Origin: Candidatus Dormiibacterota bacterium
Lineage (GTDB): Bacteria; Chloroflexota; Dormibacteria; Aeolococcales; Aeolococcaceae
Direction: 5' to 3'
Assembly (NCBI GenBank): GCA_003162415.1
Contig: PMOL01000004.1
Location: 578,474-642,473, forward strand
Length of the DNA: 64,000 nucleotides
How positions within the stretch are numbered: position 1 is the first letter of the stretch; each line of letters begins with the position of its first letter. The position numbers and the translations under genes were made by a program. Below are positions 57,380 to 64,000 of the stretch, piece after piece. The notes beneath the pieces were generated by a model. The model did no database searches, was not told the DNA's origin, and saw only the letters and a program-made list of their open reading frames with translations.

Positions 57380-57423
57380 GTCAGTAGTCTGACATACACT
57401 GGTGGTGTGTCAGAAGACTGACA
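57371..57423 (+). promoter_or_regulatory. VOC gene promoter with two MarR palindromes
   Basis: TTGACT (57371-57376), 18 bases, TACACT (57395-57400) form the promoter. TGTCAG-TAGT-CTGACA (57379-57394) and TGTCAG-AAGA-CTGACA (57408-57423) are perfect 6-bp-arm palindromes 29 bases apart. The first fills the spacer and covers the MarR start; the second follows the transcription start. Confidence 0.75.
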
Positions 57424-57444
57424 TACCATGAGGAGGCAGGAATC

Positions 57445-57813
57445 GTGGCCGTCACCGGACCCGACTTCATTTCACTGCAGGTGCGCGACCTGGAGCGTTC
57501 CGCCGCTTTCTACGAGCAGTACCTGGGGCTGAAGCGCTCCGACGCAGGACCGCCGCACGCCGTCGTGTTCGACACCAAGCCGATCACGTTCGCCGTCCGC
57601 GACGTCGCCGCGGGCGTCGACCTGGACGCGATCGCGCAGCCGGGGCAGGGAATGGCGCTGTGGCTGCACGCCCCCGACGCGCAGGACATCCACGACGCCC
57701 TCGCCGCCGCCGGCACGACGATCATCTCAGCGCCCGTCGACGGGCCGTTCGGCCGCACTTTCACGTTCGCGGACCCCGACGGCTACCAGGTGACCCTCCA
57801 CGACCGCGGCTGA
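57445..57813 (+). CDS. VOC-family (glyoxalase/bleomycin-resistance) protein
   Basis: A 122-residue protein with the beta-alpha-beta-beta-beta repeat: FISLQVRDLERSAAFYEQYL at the start and TFTFADPDGYQVTLHDRG at the end. The final Glu metal ligand of glyoxalases is replaced by a Leu/His region (VTLHD), so it may bind a ligand or drug rather than catalyse. It is expressed from a promoter with two MarR operators, which points to inducible detoxification or antibiotic binding. GTG 57445 follows AGGAGG. Confidence 0.87.
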   Translation: MAVTGPDFISLQVRDLERSAAFYEQYLGLKRSDAGPPHAVVFDTKPITFAVRDVAAGVDLDAIAQPGQGMALWLHAPDAQDIHDALAAAGTTIISAPVDGPFGRTFTFADPDGYQVTLHDRG

Positions 57814-57847
57814 GCCGGCCGCCCGGGTGCGGCAAATCGGCTCCGTT
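57812..57847. terminator. Hairpin between convergent VOC and lipM genes
   Basis: GAGCCG (57812-57817) with CGGCTC (57838-57843) encloses GCCGC/GCGGC (57818-57822 with 57829-57833), leaving a small AAAT bulge. CGTTT follows on the plus strand. A short bidirectional terminator is likely. Confidence 0.5.
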
Positions 57848-58581
57848 TAAGAAGGCATCTCGAGAGCCCGCATGAACCCCGCCGCAAGCGCATCGACCAG
57901 CTCCTCGCGACTCACGTCGCGGCCAAGAAGCTCACGCACGCCGACCCCGCCGAGCGTGAGAATCGGCGCCCCACGCAGGTAAGCCGCCGCTCGAGGCGAT
58001 TCCAACAACACCGAACCGTGCTGCAGCAGAGCGCCGGCGCGCCGAGCCTGGGCGCTGCCGACCAGCTTTCGGCCCTGCTCGTCGAGCAGTTCGTGGGCGG
58101 CAGGTCGGGCGAAGCAGTCCGCCACGGACGCGCCCTCGCGTGCGTCGCGCCGGAGATCGGCGGGCAGCGCGCGTGGCATGGTGCGCACCCCGAGCACCTC
58201 CAGTCCGCCGGCGACCGCCTCGTGAATCCGCGCGCAGGACTCCAGGACCCGTCCACCGAAGACAGGGTCGATCGACCGGCACACCACCGAGTAGGTCACC
58301 TCCTGGTCGTGGAGCACCGCGCGGCCGCCGCTTGGGCGCCGCACCACATCGACCCCGTCGCGAGTGCAGGCGGCGACGTCGACGTCGTCGATCGGCTGCA
58401 TCCGACCGAGACTCAGACAGGCCGGCTCGAACCCGTAGAGGCGCACCGCGCCCGGAATCTCGCCCCGCGCGCATGCGTCGAGCAGCTCCAGGTCGCGACG
58501 CATGTTTTCCACACCCGGTGCCGGCGCGTCGATGATGAGTTGGAGCCGCTGCTCGGTCGCGGCGCCGGCCCCGTCAGACAT
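57847..58581 (-). CDS. lipM: Octanoyltransferase (LipM type)
   Basis: Transfers octanoate from acyl carrier protein to lipoyl domains such as GcvH; 244 residues. It has the biotin/lipoate ligase fold: VVRRPSGGRAVLHDQEVTYS (about 88-107), the candidate catalytic Cys in ADCFARPAAHELL, and GRKLVGSAQARRAGALLQHG with the conserved Lys. The Cys-F-x-x-P-x-x-x-E-L-x-x-x-GRK arrangement fits LipM/LipL better than LplA. ATG 58581 overlaps the ychF stop by eight bases. Its target could be gcvH at 22.3 kb. Confidence 0.85.
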   Translation of the reverse strand: MSDGAGAATEQRLQLIIDAPAPGVENMRRDLELLDACARGEIPGAVRLYGFEPACLSLGRMQPIDDVDVAACTRDGVDVVRRPSGGRAVLHDQEVTYSVVCRSIDPVFGGRVLESCARIHEAVAGGLEVLGVRTMPRALPADLRRDAREGASVADCFARPAAHELLDEQGRKLVGSAQARRAGALLQHGSVLLESPRAAAYLRGAPILTLGGVGVRELLGRDVSREELVDALAAGFMRALEMPS

Positions 58582-59662
58582 TGAATCGCACATGGATAAC
58601 GTCGCCGTCGCGCATGACGTAGTCGCGACCTTCGAGCCGCTGCTTGCCACGCTCACGCAGCACCGCATACGAGCCGGCGTCGAGCAACTCCTCGGCATCA
58701 GCCACCTCGGCTCGGATGAAACCGCGCGCGATGTCGGTGTGAATGCTCGCCGCGGCGTCGAGCGCGGTCTCGCCCTCGCGGAGGTTCCAGGCGCGCACCT
58801 CGGTCTCGCCCGCGGTGAAGAACGTGATCAGCCGGAGCAATCCATATGCGCTGCGCGCTACCCGGTACAGCCCCGGCTCTTCGAGATCAAGATCGTGGAG
58901 AAACGAGGCGCGGTCTGCGGCATCGAGCTCGGCGATGTCGTTCTCGATACGCGCAGACACGGCGATAGCATCGCCTCCCGCGAGCCGGGCGCGCTGCACG
59001 ATCTCGTCAAGCACGGGCTCCCCCGCCAACGACTCCTCCACATTGACAACCACCATGAGCGGCTTGCCGGTGAGCAACCAGAACTCGCGGAGCATCGACT
59101 GCTCCTCTGCAGTCAGCGTCATCGTCCGCACCGGCCGGCCCTGGTCGAGGTGCTCCTGGACACCACGCAGGAGCGCGATCAACTCGGGCTCCTTCTCCTT
59201 CTGCAGGCGCGCGCTCTTCTCAGTGCGCTCCAAACGTTTGGTGACGGTCTCGAGGTCGGCGAGCTGGAGCTCGAGCTCGAGCACGTCGATGTCGCGAACC
59301 GGGTCCACGCCACCCTCGACGTGCGTGACGTCGGGATCCTCGAATGCGCGAACCACGAGCGCTGTCGCATCAGCCTCACGGATGTGTCCGAGGAAGCGGT
59401 TGCCCAGCCCTTCGCCACGGCTCGCGCCGCGCACAAGCCCGGCGATGTCGGTGAACGTGACGGTGGCAGGGATCACCTTGGGGGGCTGGAAGAGCGCGGC
59501 AAGCCGGTCGAGGCGCGTGTCGGGGACGGGCACGACGCCAGTGTTCGGTTCGATGGTGGTGAACGGGTAGTTGCCGACCGCAGCGCCGGCCTGGGTCATC
59601 GCGTTGAAGAGCGTCGACTTCCCGGCATTTGGCAGTCCGACGATGCCGACACTGAGACTCAA
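58574..59662 (-). CDS. ychF: Obg-family ATPase YchF
   Basis: Ribosome-associated P-loop ATPase of 362 residues that prefers ATP because its G4 motif is NVEES rather than NKxD. G1 is GIVGLPNAGKSTLFNAM (6-22), G3 is TDIAGLVRGASRGEGLGN, followed by the coiled-coil arm and a C-terminal TGS domain ending RDGDVIHVRFNV. TTG 59662 is the start, overlapping the lysC stop as TTGA. Confidence 0.95.
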   Translation of the reverse strand: MSLSVGIVGLPNAGKSTLFNAMTQAGAAVGNYPFTTIEPNTGVVPVPDTRLDRLAALFQPPKVIPATVTFTDIAGLVRGASRGEGLGNRFLGHIREADATALVVRAFEDPDVTHVEGGVDPVRDIDVLELELQLADLETVTKRLERTEKSARLQKEKEPELIALLRGVQEHLDQGRPVRTMTLTAEEQSMLREFWLLTGKPLMVVVNVEESLAGEPVLDEIVQRARLAGGDAIAVSARIENDIAELDAADRASFLHDLDLEEPGLYRVARSAYGLLRLITFFTAGETEVRAWNLREGETALDAAASIHTDIARGFIRAEVADAEELLDAGSYAVLRERGKQRLEGRDYVMRDGDVIHVRFNV

Positions 59663-60876
59663 ATCCTTTCCAGTTCGAACGCTGTATGCAGGGCACGCAC
59701 GGCATCGCGGACTCGCGGACGATCGATGATGCAGGTCACGTGGATCTCGCCGGTGGCAATCATCTGGATGTTGATCTCCGCGTCGGCGAGCGCGCGGAAG
59801 ATCTTCGCGTAGATCCCGGGCGTTCCCCTGAGCCCGCTGCCGATGACCGTCACCTTGGCGATGCCGGCGGTGGCCGTGTACCCCTGCGCCTGCACGCTCT
59901 TCGCCACCGACGGGAGCATGCGACGAGCCTTGGGAAGGTGCGACTCGGCGATGGTGAAGCTGAGGTCGGTGGTGCCGTCGTGGCTCACGTTCTGAAGGAC
60001 GGTGTCGATGTCGATGCCCGCATCGCCGAAGGGACCGAAGACCGCCGCGGCAACGCCCGGCTTGTCAGGCACGCGAAGGATGGTCACCTTCGCGACATCG
60101 GTCTCGTGCGCGATGGCGCGCACCTTCTGGCGAATCTCCATCTTGTCCTGTCTCGCGATGATTGTCCCCGGTTCGTTGTCGAACGTGGATCGGACGCGTA
60201 TCTCCATCGAATAGGCCTCGCCGATCTCGACGGCGCGCGGATGCATCACCCGAGCGCCTGCCGAGGCAAGCTCGAGCATCTCGTCGTAATCGATGGCGGC
60301 GATCACCCGGGCGTTGGGAACGATCCGCGGGTCCGCGGTGTGCACGCCGGGGACGTCGGTGAAGATCTCGCAGTGATCGGCGCGGATTGCCACCGCAAGC
60401 GCGACCGCGGTCGTATCCGACCCGCCGCGCCCGAGGGTGGTGACGTCCATGTCCTCGGTCGCGCCCTGGAACCCCGCGACCACCACCACGTTGCCGCGCT
60501 CGAGCTCGTCGAGCACTCGCTGAGGAACGATGTCGACGATGCGCGCGGTGCGGTGCGCGCTGCTGGTGCGGATGCCCGCCTGGGCGCCCGTGAGAGAGAT
60601 GGCGGGCGTGCCGGCGGCATGAAGGGCCATCGCCAGCAGCGGCGCCGTGATCGTCTCCCCGCTGCTCAGCAGCATGTCCATCTCACGTGACGGCGGGTCG
60701 CCGGTGATGCGGTGGGCAAGTGCGATCAGCTCGTCGGTGGTGTCGCCCATGGCGCTGACCACCACCACGACCTCGCTCCCGGCGCCCAGCGATTCGCGGA
60801 TGCGGCGCGCGACCCGGCGCAGCTTCATCGGCGTGGCGACACTCGATCCCCCGTATTTCTGAACCACCCGGGTCAC
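59659..60876 (-). CDS. lysC: Aspartate kinase
   Basis: First step of the aspartate family pathway: phosphorylates L-aspartate; 405 residues. KYGGSSV starts the catalytic domain with Lys7; then VVSAMGDTTDEL, the DVTTLGRGGSDTTA loop and DVPGVHTADPR. Two ACT domains follow (KVTILRVPDKPGVAAAVFGP, then IAKVTVIGSGLRGTPGI), the sites for lysine and/or threonine feedback. GTG 60876 overlaps the thrB stop (GTGA); a longer frame upstream is shadow. Confidence 0.95.
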   Translation of the reverse strand: MTRVVQKYGGSSVATPMKLRRVARRIRESLGAGSEVVVVVSAMGDTTDELIALAHRITGDPPSREMDMLLSSGETITAPLLAMALHAAGTPAISLTGAQAGIRTSSAHRTARIVDIVPQRVLDELERGNVVVVAGFQGATEDMDVTTLGRGGSDTTAVALAVAIRADHCEIFTDVPGVHTADPRIVPNARVIAAIDYDEMLELASAGARVMHPRAVEIGEAYSMEIRVRSTFDNEPGTIIARQDKMEIRQKVRAIAHETDVAKVTILRVPDKPGVAAAVFGPFGDAGIDIDTVLQNVSHDGTTDLSFTIAESHLPKARRMLPSVAKSVQAQGYTATAGIAKVTVIGSGLRGTPGIYAKIFRALADAEINIQMIATGEIHVTCIIDRPRVRDAVRALHTAFELERI

Positions 60877-61769
60877 GGCACGACATCCACGCGGGTCCCG
60901 TAGTTGCGCGGCGGGAGGACCATCGTCTGTCCGGCCACCCCTGCGTCCGCTGCGGCGCCAGCCATCGCCGCGACGATCGGCTCGGGCGCGAGCGGCGTCA
61001 GCGCGATCACCGATGGTCCGGCGCCCGCCAGCGCAGCGCCAGACGCACCGGCCTCGTTCGCGGCATCGACGATCTCCTGAGCCCCGGCCATGAGCGCAAA
61101 CCTCGCGTCCTGGTGCCATCGATCCTGCATCGCGATGCGGAGCCCGGCCTGATCGCCGATCGCGAGCGCCCGGACCAGGAGTGCGCACCGGCTCGCGTTG
61201 AAGATCGCGTCGGCACGGCTGAAGGTGGTGGGGACCACCTGACGCGCCTCATGAGTCGTGAACGGAAGGTCGGGTATGAAGAGCACCGCGCGGAGCTCGT
61301 CGGAAACCGCCATCTGCACGGCCGGCACACCCGGCGCGCAGATGGCGAGGCCACCGAGCAATGCGGCCGCGGCATTGTCGCGGTGGCCCTCGATCGCGGC
61401 AGCGCGCTCGAGCACCGCGTCCTCGTCCCACGGCGCCTGGTGCAGTGCGGTTGCCACGAGGATGCCGGCGAGGGCCGCGGCGGCGCTCGATCCCATGCCG
61501 CGCCCGATCGGGATCCGGTTCACGCACGCGAAGTGCACGCCCGCGGCCGGAATGCCGAGCTCGGCACATGACTTCGTATAGGCAATCGTAACCAGGTTGT
61601 GCTCCGGGTCATTGAGCGCCGCGGGTGCATCCGGCCCCGCGTCGACGCTCAACGGACCGGGTCGCTGCTCGGCGCGGATGTCGTTCTGGAGCTGGAGTGC
61701 CATAGCCAGGATGTCGAACCCCGGGCCGAGGTTGGCGACGCTTGCCGGCACGGCCACCCTGACACGCAC
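60873..61769 (-). CDS. thrB: Homoserine kinase
   Basis: GHMP kinase of 298 residues that makes O-phosphohomoserine. Motif 1 is VPASVANLGPGFDILAMAL, motif 2 the phosphate loop PIGRGMGSSAAAALAG, motif 3 ASGAALAGAGPSVIAL. GTG 61769 starts four bases after the thrC stop. Confidence 0.94.
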   Translation of the reverse strand: MRVRVAVPASVANLGPGFDILAMALQLQNDIRAEQRPGPLSVDAGPDAPAALNDPEHNLVTIAYTKSCAELGIPAAGVHFACVNRIPIGRGMGSSAAAALAGILVATALHQAPWDEDAVLERAAAIEGHRDNAAAALLGGLAICAPGVPAVQMAVSDELRAVLFIPDLPFTTHEARQVVPTTFSRADAIFNASRCALLVRALAIGDQAGLRIAMQDRWHQDARFALMAGAQEIVDAANEAGASGAALAGAGPSVIALTPLAPEPIVAAMAGAAADAGVAGQTMVLPPRNYGTRVDVVP

Positions 61770-61773
61770 CTGC

Positions 61774-62832
61774 TCAGACCTCGATGGCGCGCGCCAGGGC
61801 GCCGGCGTCAGGGGCGATCTCGACGATCGGAGAAAGCGCGGCCTCAACCGCGCCCGGGTCCTTCAGACCGTTGCCGGTGAGCACGCAGACCGCATGCGTC
61901 CCGGGGGCCACACCTCCCTCGGCGATGGCGCGCTCGAGAACCGCCAGCGCTGCTGCCGAGGCGGGCTCGCAGAAGATTCCTTCGAGGCGCGCGAGGCGCC
62001 GCTGCGCGTCGAGGATCGCAGCATCGTCGACGGACGCGATCATCCCCTCGGATTGGTCGCGAGCGTCCACAGCCCCCTGCCAGGACGCCGGATTGCCGAT
62101 GCGAATTGCCGTCGCCACGGTCTGGGGGTCGTCGATCGGCCGTCCCAGGACGAGTGGTGCCGCTCCCGATGCCTGGCCGCCGAACATGCGCGGCAGCCTG
62201 CTGGCGCGGCCGTCGTGGTACTCCTCGCGAAACCCGCGCCAGTAGGCGGTGATGTTGCCCGCATTGCCGACCGGGAGTGCCAGCACGTCAGGCGCGTCGC
62301 CGAGCTCGTCGACGATCTCGAAGGCGGCCGTCTTCTGGCCCTCGATCCGGTGCGGGTTCACGCTGTTGACCAGCGTCACCGGGTGGTGCTCGCAGAGCTC
62401 ACGCACGACTCGCAGCGCGACGTCGAAGCCCCCTCTGATGCTCACCACGGTTGCCCCGTGGACCCGTGCCTGGACGAGCTTGCCCGAGGCGATGTGACCC
62501 TGGGGCACGACCACGACCGTGCGCAGTCCGAACCGACCCCCGTACGCGGCCGCGGATGCGCTGGTGTTCCCGGTCGAAGCGCAGATGATCGCCCTGCTCC
62601 CTTCGTGGAGGGCTGCCGCCACCGCGACCACCATGCCGCGGTCCTTGAACGAGCCGGTCGGGTTCAGACCCTCGAGCTTGAAATGCAGCGACGCGAGGCC
62701 CAGCGACGGGCCGATGGTCAGCGATTCCACACACGGGGTGCTGCCCTCGCCGAGACTGATATGCGGCGCCATGGGTGAGAGCGCGAGGCGATCCGACCAG
62801 CGGGCGATGACGCCCTGCGCGCGCTTCGTCAC
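61774..62832 (-). CDS. thrC: Threonine synthase
   Basis: PLP enzyme that converts O-phosphohomoserine to threonine; 352 residues, the short bacterial type. SLGEGSTPCV at the start, LEGLNPTGSFKDRGM with PLP lysine Lys63, ICASTGNTSASAAAYGGR and the phosphate loop LPVGNAGNITAYWRGF are all present. GTG 62832 lies six bases after hom. Gene order hom-thrC-thrB is that of Actinobacteria and Bacilli. Confidence 0.95.
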   Translation of the reverse strand: MTKRAQGVIARWSDRLALSPMAPHISLGEGSTPCVESLTIGPSLGLASLHFKLEGLNPTGSFKDRGMVVAVAAALHEGSRAIICASTGNTSASAAAYGGRFGLRTVVVVPQGHIASGKLVQARVHGATVVSIRGGFDVALRVVRELCEHHPVTLVNSVNPHRIEGQKTAAFEIVDELGDAPDVLALPVGNAGNITAYWRGFREEYHDGRASRLPRMFGGQASGAAPLVLGRPIDDPQTVATAIRIGNPASWQGAVDARDQSEGMIASVDDAAILDAQRRLARLEGIFCEPASAAALAVLERAIAEGGVAPGTHAVCVLTGNGLKDPGAVEAALSPIVEIAPDAGALARAIEV

Positions 62833-62838
62833 GGCCGC

Positions 62839-64000
62839 CTACGCCTCGACCCGGTCCAGGGCGCCGAGAATCTGGTCGACTGAGGTCAACGTGTCGAGCG
62901 TTTCCAGCGCGCGGTCGTGGACGGCGCGCGGAGCCAAGCCGGTGAGCACGATCAGCTCAGAGCCGGTGAGGTCGACGACCGCGTCGACGGCGACCCCGCG
63001 GTCCTCGAGTGCCTGGAGCACGAGCGCCCGCGCCTCGGGTTCGGCCGAGAGCCGGAGCCGAACGTAGCCGGCGACCTCGACATCCTCGTCGCCGAGCATC
63101 GTCGGTACGGCGGGCACGGAGCGATCCACGACCAGCGTCCCACGCTCGCGTACCGCGGTGACCACGTCGCTCACCACCGCGCTGGCAGTCGACGAGCCTC
63201 CGGCTCCGAGCCCGCGAAGCATCATCGTTCCCTCGAGATCGCTCGAGATGATGACAGCGTTGTCAGCATCATCGACGTCGTGGAGCAGGTGCCGGGGACC
63301 GACCGCGGCCGGCCGCACGCGCAGATGCACGGTGTCACCAGCCCCACGCTCGGCATGTGCCAGCAGACGCACTCGATAGCCGAGCTGGGCGAGCGCTCCC
63401 ACGTCGGCCCAGGTGACGTCCCGGATCCCGCGTCGGTCCACGTCGTCGGGCGCGACGTGAACACCGAACGCGAGCCAGGCGAGGATCACCAGCTTGTGCA
63501 CCGCATCCCAGCCGTCGACATCCAGCGATGGATCCGCCTCGGCAAAGCCGCGACGCCGGGCATCGCCGAGCGCATCCTCGTAGGTGACGCCGGCAGTGCG
63601 CATCTGCGTGAGGATGACGTTGGTCGTGCCGTTGATGACGCAGTCGAGTGCGGCGATGCGATCCCCGAGCAGGCTGCCCCGCAGCAACCCGATGATCGGC
63701 AGCCCCGCACCCACGCTGGCCTCGAAATACAGGTGGGCGCCGTGTTCCGTGGCGAGGGCGCTCAGTCGAGGGCCGGAGGCCGCGATCACCGCCTTGTTGG
63801 CGGTCACCACTGTCTTGCCCGCGCGCAGGGCGGTCTCGATCAGGGCGGTCGCGGGATCGGTTCCGCCCATCGCCTCGACCACGATCGCGACCGCCGGGTC
63901 GGCGACCACAGCCTGGGGGTCGCCGACAACCCGGACGTTCTTCAGGTCGAAGCCGCGCGACCGGGAGGTGTCGCGGACCGCGACGCACCGCAGGGCGGGG
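62839..64000 (-). CDS. hom: Homoserine dehydrogenase (N-terminus beyond window)
   Basis: Reduces aspartate semialdehyde to homoserine with NAD(P)H. The gene runs off the right edge; about 386 residues are present, lacking only the nucleotide-binding start. Visible are VVEAMGGTDPA, VVTANKAVIAASGPRL, FEASVGAGLPIIGLLRGSLL, the catalytic-domain CVINGTTNVILTQM and RRGFAEADPSLDVDGWDAVHK, and a C-terminal ACT domain for threonine feedback. The frame stays open to the edge. First gene seen of the threonine operon. Confidence 0.95.
   Translation of the reverse strand, partial: PALRCVAVRDTSRSRGFDLKNVRVVGDPQAVVADPAVAIVVEAMGGTDPATALIETALRAGKTVVTANKAVIAASGPRLSALATEHGAHLYFEASVGAGLPIIGLLRGSLLGDRIAALDCVINGTTNVILTQMRTAGVTYEDALGDARRRGFAEADPSLDVDGWDAVHKLVILAWLAFGVHVAPDDVDRRGIRDVTWADVGALAQLGYRVRLLAHAERGAGDTVHLRVRPAAVGPRHLLHDVDDADNAVIISSDLEGTMMLRGLGAGGSSTASAVVSDVVTAVRERGTLVVDRSVPAVPTMLGDEDVEVAGYVRLRLSAEPEARALVLQALEDRGVAVDAVVDLTGSELIVLTGLAPRAVHDRALETLDTLTSVDQILGALDRVEA

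Overview
The window is a 64 kb piece of a GC-rich bacterial chromosome (about two-thirds GC by eye), densely packed with housekeeping genes on both strands. I see no phage, insertion sequence or CRISPR array. The mix of genes (YvcK, class II FBPase GlpX, two FemAB-type transferases, MurE, LipM-type octanoyltransferase, an LprG-like lipoprotein beside an MFS exporter) suggests a Terrabacteria lineage. My best guess is a Dormibacterota/Chloroflexota-like or deep actinobacterial-like soil organism. That is inference from family content; no rRNA gene is present to settle it.

Layout. 1-5.5 kb: GlpX end, membrane-anchored YvcK, two FemAB paralogues, HU and a D-Ala-D-Ala carboxypeptidase. 5.5-9.4 kb: a zinc-ribbon protein opposite an XRE regulator, then the folate set folB-folD-unknown-folC. 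9.4-14.3 kb: thioredoxin, an FmdB-type zinc ribbon, and a serine operon (class V aminotransferase, SerA, DUF1015 protein). 14.5-20.5 kb: a degenerate amidase opposite an ECF sigma/membrane partner pair, then rpsF-ssb-rpsR, an M24 peptidase and an ICMT-like enzyme. 20.5-30.5 kb: a TetR/epimerase pair, tRNA-Val(CAC), gcvT-gcvH, a penicillin-acylase family enzyme, a GH15 enzyme, a GH73 wall hydrolase and a repeat-rich gap. 30.5-45.1 kb: rsmG, murE, an AT-hook protein, rhodanese-ThiF, a 51-bp inverted repeat, Trm112, a hydrolase, a DEAD helicase, HAD, Pr6Pr, 3-hydroxyacyl-CoA dehydrogenase, fumC, a histidine kinase, a flippase-like protein and dnaB-rplI. 45.2-51.2 kb: cca, MFS, LprG-like lipoprotein, csaA, SDR. 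51.2-56.3 kb: a GNAT, then a six-gene operon running from a tail-anchored-like protein and an ArsA/Get3-like ATPase to a site-2 protease, a Nudix enzyme and a cation exchanger. 56.6-57.8 kb: MarR with a VOC protein. 57.8-64 kb: hom-thrC-thrB-lysC-ychF-lipM.

The most consistent regulatory signal is leaderless transcription. Many genes carry a TANNNT -10 hexamer ending 6-8 bases before the start codon (TAGACT is the commonest form), with no room for a Shine-Dalgarno site. Two genes add a variation: the leaderless start belongs to a mini-ORF of 6 or 12 codons whose stop overlaps the main gene's ATG as ATGA. Genes inside operons are joined by ATGA or GTGA overlaps. Standalone promoters with operator palindromes are clear at the XRE, TetR and MarR genes.

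The least explained parts are: the tail-anchored/ArsA/site-2-protease operon; the 51-bp near-perfect inverted repeat at 34330-34563; the nested inverted repeats at 29884-30203; the amidase-like protein lacking two catalytic-site residues; and the triple AT-hook protein.
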